Below, piece by piece: positions 1 through 9,782 of a stretch of DNA of 64,000 bases. Made by a program: the position numbers and the translations under genes. How positions within the stretch are numbered: position 1 is the first letter of the stretch; the number at the start of each line of letters is the position of its first letter. The notes under the pieces were generated by a model. That model was not told where the DNA came from. It made no database searches and was given only the letters and a program-made list of their open reading frames with translations. This DNA comes from Nitrospirota bacterium. Its GTDB lineage: Bacteria; Nitrospirota; Leptospirillia; Leptospirillales; Leptospirillaceae. Where the stretch lies: assembly GCA_027314645.1 (NCBI GenBank), contig DAHVAL010000003.1, positions 1-64,000 on the forward strand, read 5' to 3'.

Positions 1-177
1 GAAAGACGTTCTCCTGGAGCCTGAAGCCTTGGAGGAGGGGGTTTTCCGGACCGAAGGGGTCCCCCCCTCCAAGGACTCGGTTCCCTTGGTCTCCTCAGAG
101 GTGGATGCGGCGTTTGACGTGCGGGTGGTTGCGGATTCCGGAACACTCCGGAGGAGCGAAGAAGATGTTGTCCCCAT
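1..177 (-). CDS. Partial Ser/Thr-rich ORF running off the left edge; possible FliK-like hook-length control protein (N-terminus only)
   Basis: Manual reading of the minus strand: ATG at 177 with an AGGGG-like RBS, open to the window edge, directly downstream of the motE-like gene in the flagellar operon. Low-complexity S/T-rich sequence and synteny only. Confidence 0.35.
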   Translation of the reverse strand, partial: MGTTSSSLLRSVPESATTRTSNAASTSEETKGTESLEGGTPSVRKTPSSKASGSRRTSF

Positions 178-201
178 GACGATTCCCCTTTCGAATGGCG
201 T

Positions 202-654
202 TCATCGACCCCCTCCTTGTGCGGGAGACTCTCCGGCCATTTGCGCCGATATCTCCGCCGCCACATGAGGGTCCACGTACTGCATAATGCGTGATGCCTT
301 CCGTGGATTCATTCCCGAAAACAACGCCAGCCTTAATTTTTTTGGCATGACATCGATTTGGGAGGCCGCCGTCCGTGGGGCCATGGATTCATAAAGCTGG
401 ACAAGATGTTTCACATTTTTCTTCCGATACGCGTCGAACAAGGCAAGCTTCTTCGCGATCGCCTTGAGAATCTTCCTGTTTTGTGCGATCTCCCGGTCGA
501 GATCCTGTTTCATCAGGAGCAGTCTCCGCTGTTCCTCCTGAAGATCCGGCGAAGATGCGGAGCCTGCAGAAAAGGCGGGATGAATCGGCACTCCGGCGGA
601 CAATAGACACCCGCACAGGCAAAGCCAAGCAATCCCCCGGGAAGCCGGCCTCAT
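202..654 (-). CDS. MotE/MgtE-N-like flagellar motility chaperone, secreted or anchored
   Basis: Signal-like N-terminus (MRPASRGIAWLCLCGCLLSAG), coiled coil, then IDVMPKKLRLALFSGMNPRKASRIMQYVDPHVAAEISAQMAG; directly after fliJ. Confidence 0.65.
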   Translation of the reverse strand: MRPASRGIAWLCLCGCLLSAGVPIHPAFSAGSASSPDLQEEQRRLLLMKQDLDREIAQNRKILKAIAKKLALFDAYRKKNVKHLVQLYESMAPRTAASQIDVMPKKLRLALFSGMNPRKASRIMQYVDPHVAAEISAQMAGESPAQGGGR

Positions 655-1109
655 CCTTCCCCTTTCCTGGTGTTCTTTGCGCCCATATCTCGCGACTGGG
701 CCCAAAACTCAAGGAAGCGCTCCTCCTTCAGAAGGGTCTTTCGACGTTCCTGGCCTTGAAATTTTTCCTTGAGGAGAACGATCTTCTCCTTTTCCATTCG
801 CGCCTTTCTCCAGGCCTGGCGGACTCTTTCATATTCCTCCTCCAAGGATTCCTCTCGGCGCTTTTGCGCCCCAAGAAGCTCTTCCATATGCTCAAGCCAT
901 GCATAGGACGCCAGCAGAAATCCTGTTTCAGGCCCGGCGGCACCTCCCATGGACTCAAAGCCCTTCTCCTTCCGACGCTGCATCTCTTGGCTCTTTTCCT
1001 TTTCGGTCTGCCGCTCTAGAACGAGGCGGGAGAGGTCCCGTTCGATCATCTCAAGCTCCGCTTCACGAAAGGAAAGAACTGCCTCGAGAGAAAAGCCCCG
1101 TTCAGCCAT
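651..1109 (-). CDS. fliJ: Flagellar export chaperone FliJ
   Basis: Short coiled-coil protein immediately downstream of fliI; 4-nt overlap with the next gene. Confidence 0.7.
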   Translation of the reverse strand: MAERGFSLEAVLSFREAELEMIERDLSRLVLERQTEKEKSQEMQRRKEKGFESMGGAAGPETGFLLASYAWLEHMEELLGAQKRREESLEEEYERVRQAWRKARMEKEKIVLLKEKFQGQERRKTLLKEERFLEFWAQSRDMGAKNTRKGEG

Positions 1110-1136
1110 CGATTCCTACCAAAGGTTGGACGCGGT

Positions 1137-2519
1137 TCACGTTTCTTCTCCTGCCGGCTCTTCGAGAGATCCCGAAAGATCCTGGAAGGCCTGGTCGATC
1201 GACACATGATCCTCCCTGGATTGGCGGAGAAAGTCCGTCATGGCTCCATGAACCCTCACCGCCTTGTCGAGCAGGGGGTCGGTGCCTGGAACGTAGGCCC
1301 CGATCCGGATCAGGTCCTCGGAGCGTCGAAACACCCCATACAGACGACGCCATTCCCGCGCCAGGGACAGCCGGTCCTCGGGAACGATGTCGGCCATGAC
1401 GCGGGAAAGACTTTCCACAGGGTCGAATGCGGGGAAAATTCCTTCTTGCGCCAGGAGTCTCGAGAGGTGAATATGCCCGTCCAAAATGGCCGTCAGCGCT
1501 TCGGACAGCGGATCGGACGGCGCATCCTCCCCTTCCACAAGAACGGTATAGAGGCCTGTGATGGACCCCACCCCTTCCACGCTCCCTGCACGCTCGATCA
1601 GCCGGGGAAGCTGGGCGAAGACGGAAGGAGTGAAGCCGCGTGCCGACGGGGGTTCTCCCGTGGCCAATCCGATTTCCCGGAGGGCTCCCGCATACCTTGT
1701 CAAGGAATCCATGACAAACAGGACCTGCTTTCCCATATCCCGGAACATCTCGGCAATCGCCGCCGCAAGCAAGGTGGCCCGGGTCTTGAGAAGAGGAGGC
1801 TGATCTCCGGTCGCCACCACAAGAACCGTCCGGGCAAGCCCCTCCGGACCAAGATCACGTTCGAGAAAATCTCGGACCTCCCGTCCGCGCTCGCCGATCA
1901 ACGCGATGACGTTCACATCCACGGACGCTTTTCTGGCCATCATCCCGATCAGGGTGCTTTTTCCGACACCGGGCCCGGCGAAGATTCCAATTTTCTGCCC
2001 GACCCCAATCGTGGCCAGGGCATTGATGGAACGGACAGAGAGATCAAGAGGCCGATCGATCCTCTGGCGAACGAGCGGGTTGATCGGGCGGCCTCTAAGC
2101 GGCATCTCTACGGTTCCCTCGGGAAGCGGGGACCCATCGAGCGGCCGGCCCAGGGGATCCAGAACCCGTCCCAGCCATTCTGGAGAAAGAAATACCGAGG
2201 TGATCCGACTTTTTCTGATCAGGCGTGTTCCTGGACGCACCCCCTCAAGATCTCCGAGAGGCATGAGAAGGGTCCGCCCCTCCCGGAACCCCACCACCTC
2301 GGCGTCGATGGGAGGATCGGAGAGAAGGGTGCAGATTTCCCCCACCCCCAAATTCATCCCCTTCCCCTCGATCATAAGTCCGACCCCCTGAACCACCAGA
2401 CCTCCCTCCTGGTCGGGACTCCATCCCAAAAGAAGGTGCCCCATCGAATCGGCGGCCTCCGACATCCATCGGTCGGCCACGGCGTCTTCAAGCCCGATCA
2501 TCATTGTTGATATCCTCAT
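1137..2519 (-). CDS. fliI: Flagellum-specific ATPase FliI
   Basis: Walker A GPGVGKSTLIGMMAR and F1-ATPase-like blocks (ALIGERGREVRDFLERDLG, VLFVMDSLTRYAGALREIGLATGEPP). Start taken at MRISTMMIGLEDAV. Confidence 0.93.
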   Translation of the reverse strand: MRISTMMIGLEDAVADRWMSEAADSMGHLLLGWSPDQEGGLVVQGVGLMIEGKGMNLGVGEICTLLSDPPIDAEVVGFREGRTLLMPLGDLEGVRPGTRLIRKSRITSVFLSPEWLGRVLDPLGRPLDGSPLPEGTVEMPLRGRPINPLVRQRIDRPLDLSVRSINALATIGVGQKIGIFAGPGVGKSTLIGMMARKASVDVNVIALIGERGREVRDFLERDLGPEGLARTVLVVATGDQPPLLKTRATLLAAAIAEMFRDMGKQVLFVMDSLTRYAGALREIGLATGEPPSARGFTPSVFAQLPRLIERAGSVEGVGSITGLYTVLVEGEDAPSDPLSEALTAILDGHIHLSRLLAQEGIFPAFDPVESLSRVMADIVPEDRLSLAREWRRLYGVFRRSEDLIRIGAYVPGTDPLLDKAVRVHGAMTDFLRQSREDHVSIDQAFQDLSGSLEEPAGEET

Positions 2520-3210
2520 GACGGATTGGCGGCTCATCGAGCGGCGAACCCGGAGCGGTCCGAACGATTGTCTTTTGGAAGGACTCCACCGCACTCTCCG
2601 GGTCAAAGGAAACGATCCGATCCGGGAATCGAAGCTCCACTTGCCCTGGGGAAAGGTCTGGCCCCACCGTGAGCCGCACTCCTCTCGACGCAAGGTCGTC
2701 CGCGAACACTTTATCCTGCCGGATCACAAGCCGATACTCCTCTTCGGATACACGAAGCTCCGCCTCTCTTCCGGTCGCATATTCTTTCACCATCCGCTCC
2801 AAGAGTCCCTGGAACGTCTTGGGCTTTTTCCTCTCCTCCCCCAAGATTCTCCGAAGCGCCTCGGTGAGCAAACCGGCAAGTTCCGGGAGGAGCGCTTTCA
2901 GACGGTTCGCCTCGAACATCGGTATTTGTGACGCCCAGGAAAGCCATGCCTCCCGAAGTGGCTCCATATCGGCCCGCGCCCTCGCGAGGCCTTCGGCATA
3001 GCCGTCCTCGTATCCAGCCGTATGGGCCTCCGCCTCGATCTTTCTTACCTCCTCGGAAGAACGGAAAAGCAGTTCCTGTTCGTCGAGAGCCCCGCCCGCT
3101 TCCTCCGCAACAGCCTTCCGAGACCGCTCCCCCTTCTCGGCGGGCTCCTTGTGTCCCTTGGCAAGGGTTTCGGGACTCCAGTTCTTAAATGCCCCTCCGG
3201 CGCTAGACAA
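2488..3210 (-). CDS. fliH: Flagellar assembly protein FliH
   Basis: AxxxGYEDGYAEGLARAR-type motif and position between fliG and fliI. Confidence 0.8.
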   Translation of the reverse strand: MSSAGGAFKNWSPETLAKGHKEPAEKGERSRKAVAEEAGGALDEQELLFRSSEEVRKIEAEAHTAGYEDGYAEGLARARADMEPLREAWLSWASQIPMFEANRLKALLPELAGLLTEALRRILGEERKKPKTFQGLLERMVKEYATGREAELRVSEEEYRLVIRQDKVFADDLASRGVRLTVGPDLSPGQVELRFPDRIVSFDPESAVESFQKTIVRTAPGSPLDEPPIRHEDINNDDRA

Positions 3211-4207
3211 TCTGCTCCCCTCCCCGCCCGAGGATCACCAGTTTTCCTTCCCCCTCCAGTCGACGGACCGTCTTCAAGATCTCGCCCTGGGCCGATTCCA
3301 CTTCCTTCAACGGGATGCCGCCCATCGCTTCGATATCTTCCTTGAGGGCGGTCTGGGCCCTGCTCGACATGTTCAGCAGAATCTTGTCCTTGACCGCATT
3401 CCCCGCCCCCCGCATCGCTTTTGTGAGGATGTCCCTGGAGACGGATTGCAAGATGGCCTGGATTCCGCGGTTATCTACCATCACCAGGTCGTCAAAGACG
3501 AACATGAGGGCGCGAATTTGTTCGGCCACCGTTTGGTCGTTCTTGCCGATAAAATCAAGGATCGCTTCGGACGTCGAACGATCCATCTCGTTTAAAAGAT
3601 TGGCCGTCTTCTCAATACGGCTCACCCCCAGGCTGGTGAGCGACCCCCCCATCATCTGGATCTGCGTCACGATCACCTCTTCGAGATCCCGGAGCACCTG
3701 GGGACTGATGTCTTCAAGGGTCGCCATTCGGAACACGACATCGGCCTTGAGGGTCTCCGAAAGAAAGGACAGGACGATGGCGGTCTGGTTGGGGTTCAAA
3801 TAGTTCAGGATCAGGGCGATCGTTTGTGGATGCTCATTTCTGATCAAATTGGCGATCGATTTGGGATCCATCCATTTCAACGATTGAAGGTTGGCCCCCT
3901 CCTGATCGTTCATGCTTTCGAAAATCTGGTCCGCCTGCTCCTTCCCCAACGACTTTTCCAGAATTTCACGCATATATTTTTCACCCATGCGCGGAAGGCC
4001 TCGGGTCGCCTTATAGACCACCGAGAATTCTCCCATGACCTCGTCGATTTCCTCGGCGTTCACATCGCCAATTTGAGAAATCAGGCTTGAAATTATCCCA
4101 ACCTCCTTGATGTCCATCTGCTTTAAAATCTCGGCGGCGGCCTCCGGGCCGACGGCGGCTATAAAAATCGCGGCTTTCTCCAGTCCTGAAAGCTTCCTTT
4201 TGGCCAA
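3203..4207 (-). CDS. fliG: Flagellar motor switch protein FliG
   Basis: SGLEKAAIFIAAVGPEAAAEILKQM; NEHPQTIALILNYL; C-terminal DIEAMGGIPLKEVESAQGEIL. Confidence 0.95.
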   Translation of the reverse strand: MAKRKLSGLEKAAIFIAAVGPEAAAEILKQMDIKEVGIISSLISQIGDVNAEEIDEVMGEFSVVYKATRGLPRMGEKYMREILEKSLGKEQADQIFESMNDQEGANLQSLKWMDPKSIANLIRNEHPQTIALILNYLNPNQTAIVLSFLSETLKADVVFRMATLEDISPQVLRDLEEVIVTQIQMMGGSLTSLGVSRIEKTANLLNEMDRSTSEAILDFIGKNDQTVAEQIRALMFVFDDLVMVDNRGIQAILQSVSRDILTKAMRGAGNAVKDKILLNMSSRAQTALKEDIEAMGGIPLKEVESAQGEILKTVRRLEGEGKLVILGRGGEQIV

Positions 4208-4219
4208 AGTCCCTGCCTC

Positions 4220-5812
4220 CTATTTTTCCTTAAGCCAAAGCCGGAGAACCTGGGCGGCCTGGGAAGGGTCTTCCTGTGTCATCCGGGCGATTTCCTCTTT
4301 GCTCGACCTCAGGGGCTCCTCCTGACTCTCCACCGAAGCGGGAACATTGGAAGGGCCCTGCGCCGGAAGGGGGAGGGATTTTACCATCATGGTCTTTAGA
4401 ATCGGTCTCAGGACGAAGAGGGTGAAAATGAGAACCAGCAGTCCCGCAAGGAAGATCACGAACAGTGGCGTGAATGGCTTAAGCCGTTCCGCCAACAGTT
4501 CTTCTTTCGTCTTTTGAGGTTCAGGTTCCGGCTTCACAAAGGGCACCGAGTCCACGACCACCGTATCACCACGTGCGGCATCATATCCGATGGCGTTCTG
4601 GACGATCCGGGTGAACGAGGCGATCTCTTCGGGGGTGCGGGGCTCATACACCGTGGTCTCCCCTTTTTTGCCCGCCACTGTCTGCGTCCGGCCGTTCACC
4701 AGAACCGACACGGAGATTCTGGCCACGGTCCCGGTGGGTTCGACGATATGGCTCATGGTATGGCTGACGTTATAGTGCTCGATATCCTTTTTCTTCGCAT
4801 AGCGGGATTCTGCCCCGTTTTTCGGACCCAGCGGAGGGCTGGCGACCTTCCCGTTCGGTCCCGGAATGTTGCTCAACACCCCCGGGACGCCGACAGGAAT
4901 GATCCGCGAACCCGATGATTTTTCCCTCACCTTTTCCCGTTCGGAAAGAGCCCGTCCCTTCGGATCAAACAATTCCCGAGTCTCCTCGACCCGACGGAAG
5001 TTCAGCGCGGCATTGACCCGGACAACGGACTGCCCTTCCCCGAGAACCTGGTCCAACATGGTCTGGATCCGTTTGCGCAACCGGTGTTCAACTATGCTCT
5101 GGTAAGCCAACTGCGCTTTCGTCAACTCTCCTGGAACCAGGCCGGGCCGTTTTCTGTTCAAGATCGTTCCCGTATTGTCGACCAGGGTGACATTGGCCGG
5201 CGTCAGCCCTTCGACGGAATTGGCCACGAGATGGACGATCCCGTTCACCTGATCCCGATCAAGAGAGCGGCCGGGCTTCAAACGAATCAACACGGAGGCA
5301 TGAGCGCCTGTCTGGTCGCGAAGAAAAACGGAGCGGCGGGGAAGGACGATCGACACCCTCGCCAGGGCGATCGGGCTCATCTCCTCGATGGTTCGGTCAA
5401 GTTCGGACTGCAAGGCCTGGAGGTACTGGACATGCTGCACGAAATCCGTCGTCGTCAATGACGGGTGATTGAAAATGTCGAATCCCGCCCCATGATGGCG
5501 GGGGAGTCCTTCGTCCGCAAGCTCCATCCTCATTGCATAGACTTGCCTTTTCGGAACACGGATGACCGTTCCCTTGTCGGACAGTTGGTAGGGGATCCCC
5601 ATCCGGTTCAGTTTCTGCTGAATTTCAAAGGAATCGACCGGGGAAAGTCGGGAATAGAGAACCGCCATGTCCACCGACCTGCCGATGAAACCAAGAAAGA
5701 TCATCCCTCCCACAAGTGCGGCTCCAAGAAGACCGGCCACGGTCTTCTGAACACCGGTAAGCCGGGCGAACCAGAGGATCAAGCTTTCCTGAATCTTGCG
5801 AAGAATTTCCAT
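4220..5812 (-). CDS. fliF: Flagellar MS-ring protein FliF
   Basis: YSRLSPVDSFEIQQKLNRMGIPYQL...; GFDIFNHPSLTTTDFVQHVQYLQALQSELDRTIEEM; C-terminal TM segment. Confidence 0.95.
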   Translation of the reverse strand: MEILRKIQESLILWFARLTGVQKTVAGLLGAALVGGMIFLGFIGRSVDMAVLYSRLSPVDSFEIQQKLNRMGIPYQLSDKGTVIRVPKRQVYAMRMELADEGLPRHHGAGFDIFNHPSLTTTDFVQHVQYLQALQSELDRTIEEMSPIALARVSIVLPRRSVFLRDQTGAHASVLIRLKPGRSLDRDQVNGIVHLVANSVEGLTPANVTLVDNTGTILNRKRPGLVPGELTKAQLAYQSIVEHRLRKRIQTMLDQVLGEGQSVVRVNAALNFRRVEETRELFDPKGRALSEREKVREKSSGSRIIPVGVPGVLSNIPGPNGKVASPPLGPKNGAESRYAKKKDIEHYNVSHTMSHIVEPTGTVARISVSVLVNGRTQTVAGKKGETTVYEPRTPEEIASFTRIVQNAIGYDAARGDTVVVDSVPFVKPEPEPQKTKEELLAERLKPFTPLFVIFLAGLLVLIFTLFVLRPILKTMMVKSLPLPAQGPSNVPASVESQEEPLRSSKEEIARMTQEDPSQAAQVLRLWLKEK

Positions 5813-5832
5813 CGTCGCATCCCTTCCCTAGC

Positions 5833-6150
5833 TCACAAAGGCATGTTGTTCATTTCCTGGTAGGCCTTCACGATCCGGTCCCGTACCTGCATCATCAGGT
5901 GGAATGCGACATCAGCCTGGGCCATTTCGATCATCGTCTGGTGAAGGGTCACCCCCTCCTGGCCGGTGGAAAATTCCTGGATTGTTTTATCCGCTTCATT
6001 CTGAAGAGAGTTGACCCGGGCAATCGAATCCTTCAGAACATGGACGAAGGACTCCTCCCCCGATTGAGGCGCTCCGCCTTTTTCCACATGGTCGCCGTGT
6101 TCGACGGGTTTTAAGGGGAGATCGTTTCCAATCCTCGGTTCATCGATCAT
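5833..6150 (-). CDS. fliE: Flagellar hook-basal body complex protein FliE
   Basis: C-terminal MIEMAQADVAFHLMMQVRDRIVKAYQEMNNMPL, typical of FliE. Confidence 0.9.
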   Translation of the reverse strand: MIDEPRIGNDLPLKPVEHGDHVEKGGAPQSGEESFVHVLKDSIARVNSLQNEADKTIQEFSTGQEGVTLHQTMIEMAQADVAFHLMMQVRDRIVKAYQEMNNMPL

Positions 6151-6182
6151 CGCGGGCCTCCATGGGCATCCGGATCATTCTC

Positions 6183-6620
6183 CTAGACATGGATCGTCAA
6201 GTCTTTCGAGGCCATCCGTTTCGTCGTGTCCAGAGCGGTCAGGTTGGCCTCGTACGCTCGGGAGGCGTCGATCAGATTGGTCATCTCTTCAAGCTTCGAC
6301 ACATTCGGGCGAAATACAAACCCGTCCTTGCCTGCATCGGGATTCTGGGGGTCATAGGTCCTGGTCAAGGGGCGCGGGTCCCAGACCATTCCAAGGACCT
6401 TGACCGCCTTTACCGGACTTTCCCGAGGCGAATTCAGGACGTCCGAAAAAGAGCGGCCGGGGCCAACGGCGGCAAAAATCACATCCCGCCGTTCATAAAC
6501 TCCTTGAGGATTTCCCCGAGTGGCATCAGCGTTGGCAAGGTTGCCCGCAAGGACATTGAGCCGCACTCGTTCGGCCTCAAGTCCGGACCCGGAAATCCTA
6601 AGTGCGTCGGAAAATCCCAC
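6183..6620 (-). CDS. flgC: Flagellar basal-body rod protein FlgC
   Basis: NVLAGNLANADATR; VSKLEEMTNLIDASRAYEANLTAL. Confidence 0.93.
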   Translation of the reverse strand: MGFSDALRISGSGLEAERVRLNVLAGNLANADATRGNPQGVYERRDVIFAAVGPGRSFSDVLNSPRESPVKAVKVLGMVWDPRPLTRTYDPQNPDAGKDGFVFRPNVSKLEEMTNLIDASRAYEANLTALDTTKRMASKDLTIHV

Positions 6621-6622
6621 GG

Positions 6623-6997
6623 CTATCTCCCTTCCCCGGAAATGGCGTCACCCATCATCCGGTATTTCCACCCGACCATGGAGGCCAGCGCATTGTAGTT
6701 GCCGGTATTCGAGGCCAGCTTCTGCATTTCGAGCTCGATATTGACGGTATTGAGGTCGTTCCCTACGGTTTCGTCGCCATTGGTGCTCAAGGCGCCGGCC
6801 GTCTTGTCCAGGTTCTCCCGTGTGGGCGCATCCATGGCCTTGGCCAGTTCTCCTTTGAAGGAAATATCCCTCGCCATATACCCGGGGGTGTCCTGGTTTG
6901 CGATATTGCTCACAAGCAAAAGATGTCTTTTCGACCGGATATCCATTTCCACCCGGAGGAGATCGGACGTCCTGTCGAACAGATGGACCTGACTCAT
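6623..6997 (-). CDS. flgB: Flagellar basal-body rod protein FlgB
   Basis: LLVSNIANQDTPGYMARDISF; NVNIELEMQKLASNTGNYNALASMVGWKYRMM. Start placed at MSQVHLF (AAGGGGG RBS) because a sigma-54 promoter overlaps the longer ORF start. Confidence 0.93.
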   Translation of the reverse strand: MSQVHLFDRTSDLLRVEMDIRSKRHLLLVSNIANQDTPGYMARDISFKGELAKAMDAPTRENLDKTAGALSTNGDETVGNDLNTVNIELEMQKLASNTGNYNALASMVGWKYRMMGDAISGEGR

Positions 6998-7023
6998 GGA
7001 ATCCCCCTTCCAGCAGTCAAAAA

Positions 7024-7039
7024 GCAATTCTTATACCAA
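7024..7039 (-). promoter_or_regulatory. Sigma-54 (-24/-12) promoter of the flgB operon
   Basis: Minus-strand TTGGTATAAGAATTGCTTT: GG-N10-GC with TTGC at -12, about 27 bp upstream of the flgB start. Confidence 0.75.
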
Positions 7040-7131
7040 CCATGGACTCCGTTGAAATTGCAGGAAATCAAAAAGGACCCCGGCCAGAAAACAGGAACTT
7101 CCATTCCCCCCTGCGGGAATATTTTTCCCGT

Positions 7132-8535
7132 TCACTCCGCCCCCTCTCCGGATCCTTCTCCCATGGCGATTCCATACTCCGTCAGCTTGTTCCGGAGGGT
7201 TCTCACGTTGATTCCCAACAACCGGGCCGATTGCGCCTTGTTCCCTCCACAGGAATCCAGCGTTCGGAGGATCAGCTCCCTTTCGACCTCCCACACTGAC
7301 CGTCCCGGACGAATCCCCAAGGCGTTCTCGCCCGCGTCTTCCTCGGAGCGGGGGTCGAGAAGATCCTCCACATGAACGGGCCGGATGATCCGCCCTTCCG
7401 CAAGAAATGCGGCTCTGGTAATAACGTTCTCGAGTTCACGAACATTCCCGGGCCAGGGATGCCGTCGAAGGAGTTCCAGGGTTTCCGGATCGAAGCCCCC
7501 TACCGCCAGATGCTCTCTTTCGAACGATTGCCGGAAGCGCTCCGAAAGCAAAGGAATGTCCTCCGCCCTTTCCCGAAGAGGCGGCAGAGTCACGGGAAAA
7601 ACCCGGAGACGATAGTATAGGTCCTCCCGAAAATGACCGGCCCGGACTTCTTCCTTGAGATTCCTGTTCGTCGTGGCGATGATCCGGATATCCACGGGAA
7701 CGGGTCGCGTTCCTCCAACGCGGTCGATTTCCCGCTCCTGAATGACGCGGAGGAGCTTCGACTGGAGCCCGAGTTCCATCTCTCCGATTTCATCTAGCAA
7801 CAAGGTTCCGGTATGCGCCAGCTCGAACTTGCCCGTCTTTCTCGCAAGAGCGCCCGAAAAGGCCCCTTTTTCATACCCGAACAGTTCTGATTCGAGGAGG
7901 TTGTCCGGAAGGGCCGCACAATTCACAGCCACAAATGGACGGTGGGCCCGGGTGGACCGTTCATGAAGATACCGGGCCAGAAGCTCTTTTCCCGTCCCGC
8001 TCTCTCCTTCGATCAGGATCGTCGCGGGGGTCGAGGCGACTGCGTCGATCATTCCCAAAATTCTCATCATTCCAGGATTTTTTGTCATGATTGGGCGCGT
8101 CACATGCTCCCAGGGCGCCCTTCCATCGCCGGAAACGGAGGGCCCCATCCGGGTCTTGGATGAACCGAGGGTGGCGGGATCCAGAATGCGCCTCAGATCT
8201 TCCGCCTTGAAGGGCTTAGTCAGAAAATTGACGGCTCCATGTTTCATTGCTTCGACCGCTTGGGGAACCGTGCCAAAGGCCGTCATCAAAATGACACGGG
8301 TCAGGGGAGACATCTCCCGGACTCTGGACAGCAACTCCCATCCGTCGACCGAGGGCATCCTGACGTCGCTGATCACCCATCCGTAGGCTTCTTGCGCGAT
8401 CTTTTCGATCGCCTCCTGACCATTCTGAGCGAGGCTGACTCGGTAGCCATCCCGGCGAAGCGTCTCCCGGAGCGCGATCGCCATTTCAGGCTCATCATCA
8501 ACGACAAGCACACTCCCGGTTTCTTGAGGACTCAC
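7132..8535 (-). CDS. NtrC-family response regulator (flagellar FlrC/FleR-like)
   Basis: Receiver domain (VLVVDDEPEMA...WVISDVRMP...TKPF), AAA+ domain ([22 protein letters not shown] loop), Fis-type HTH. Confidence 0.92.
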   Translation of the reverse strand: MSPQETGSVLVVDDEPEMAIALRETLRRDGYRVSLAQNGQEAIEKIAQEAYGWVISDVRMPSVDGWELLSRVREMSPLTRVILMTAFGTVPQAVEAMKHGAVNFLTKPFKAEDLRRILDPATLGSSKTRMGPSVSGDGRAPWEHVTRPIMTKNPGMMRILGMIDAVASTPATILIEGESGTGKELLARYLHERSTRAHRPFVAVNCAALPDNLLESELFGYEKGAFSGALARKTGKFELAHTGTLLLDEIGEMELGLQSKLLRVIQEREIDRVGGTRPVPVDIRIIATTNRNLKEEVRAGHFREDLYYRLRVFPVTLPPLRERAEDIPLLSERFRQSFEREHLAVGGFDPETLELLRRHPWPGNVRELENVITRAAFLAEGRIIRPVHVEDLLDPRSEEDAGENALGIRPGRSVWEVERELILRTLDSCGGNKAQSARLLGINVRTLRNKLTEYGIAMGEGSGEGAE

Positions 8536-9782
8536 CTTTCGCCTCCTTGATTGCCGTTTGTCCCAATCGGATCGACGCGCTCCGGAGGAATCAAGAGCGA
8601 AAACATAGTCCAGCCCTCTTCACGGGCATAACGGATTTCTCCTCCATGGGCCGAGGCAATGTTGTGGACGATCGATAGGCCCAACCCCGTGCCCTTGGCC
8701 CGTGTCGTAAAAAAAGGATCGAAGATCCGCTCAGCAACCTCTTTTGCAATTCCCGTGCCATTGTCCTTTACGAGAAAGAGATACTCCCCGGAAGATCCCA
8801 GACGCGTTTCGATCCGGATTTCGCGAGGGCGGGTATCCCCGGGAGAAAGGCCCAGAAGCGCTTCAAGGGCATTGCTGACCAGATTGAAGAGGGAATGATA
8901 GAGAAGCTCTTCGTCGACACGAAGGACGGCCGGAACCGGGGAAGGATCGGCCGAAAGTGTCAGAGTTCTGGCAGTGCGGGAGCGCCCTGCAGAACGGACC
9001 ATTCGGTCGAAGTCTTGCGAAATCCTTCCAAGAAAAGGAACTGATTCGAGAGAACTCTCTTGGAGCTCCGGCGCGCGAGTATGATAGAGCAGGTTTCCAA
9101 TGAGACGGTCCATGGAGGCAATGGATGTCATCATGTGGCCCAGATATTCGATCGATTCCGAAGAGACGGCATTCTGCGAGAGGAGACCGCTGAACAATTC
9201 CAGGCTCCCAAGGGGGTTTCGAAGTTCGTGGGCGATTTGGGCGATCATCTCTCCCATGGCCCGAAGCCGCCTGTCCCGGGCGACCTCCTCCTCCATCTCC
9301 CGAACACGGGTCACATCCGTAAAGATGAACACATACCCTATCGGACGCCCATCGGGACCCGGGACGGGCCTTCTCACTACGCTCCAGGAGCGTCCTCCGT
9401 GGTCGAACGCCTCCTCTTCCCCGGATGAGTCGGGAGGCCAGAGGCCCCGATCGGTCAGAAGGGAAAGGACAGCTCCTTCACCGCCTTCGGAAAAGATCTC
9501 CATGGCAGGATTTCCATAAAGAGGCGCCCCACCGGGAGTCAGAACGATGACTCCTGCCGACAGGCTTGTGAGGATGGCTTCCAGGAAGCTCCCCTGGCGG
9601 TCGAAATCGAGATTCTTTCGGGTGAGCGCCTCGGAAAGATCGGCAATCCGTTTTTCCAGGGCCGCATAAGAGTGCACCAAGGATTCGGAAGCCGACTGGA
9701 AGGAAAGGAATGCCTGCTTCAGAACCTCTTCACGTTCTTCTTCTCCCGCGGCCGGGCCGGATTTTCCCTCAGGGTTCCCCAT
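8532..9782 (-). CDS. PAS-domain sensor histidine kinase (FlrB/FleS-like)
   Basis: H-box EMIAQIAHELRNPLGSLELF, N-box NLVSNALEAL, G-boxes DNGTGIAKEV and GTGLGLSIVHNIASAHGG; overlaps the regulator gene. Confidence 0.92.
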   Translation of the reverse strand: MGNPEGKSGPAAGEEEREEVLKQAFLSFQSASESLVHSYAALEKRIADLSEALTRKNLDFDRQGSFLEAILTSLSAGVIVLTPGGAPLYGNPAMEIFSEGGEGAVLSLLTDRGLWPPDSSGEEEAFDHGGRSWSVVRRPVPGPDGRPIGYVFIFTDVTRVREMEEEVARDRRLRAMGEMIAQIAHELRNPLGSLELFSGLLSQNAVSSESIEYLGHMMTSIASMDRLIGNLLYHTRAPELQESSLESVPFLGRISQDFDRMVRSAGRSRTARTLTLSADPSPVPAVLRVDEELLYHSLFNLVSNALEALLGLSPGDTRPREIRIETRLGSSGEYLFLVKDNGTGIAKEVAERIFDPFFTTRAKGTGLGLSIVHNIASAHGGEIRYAREEGWTMFSLLIPPERVDPIGTNGNQGGER

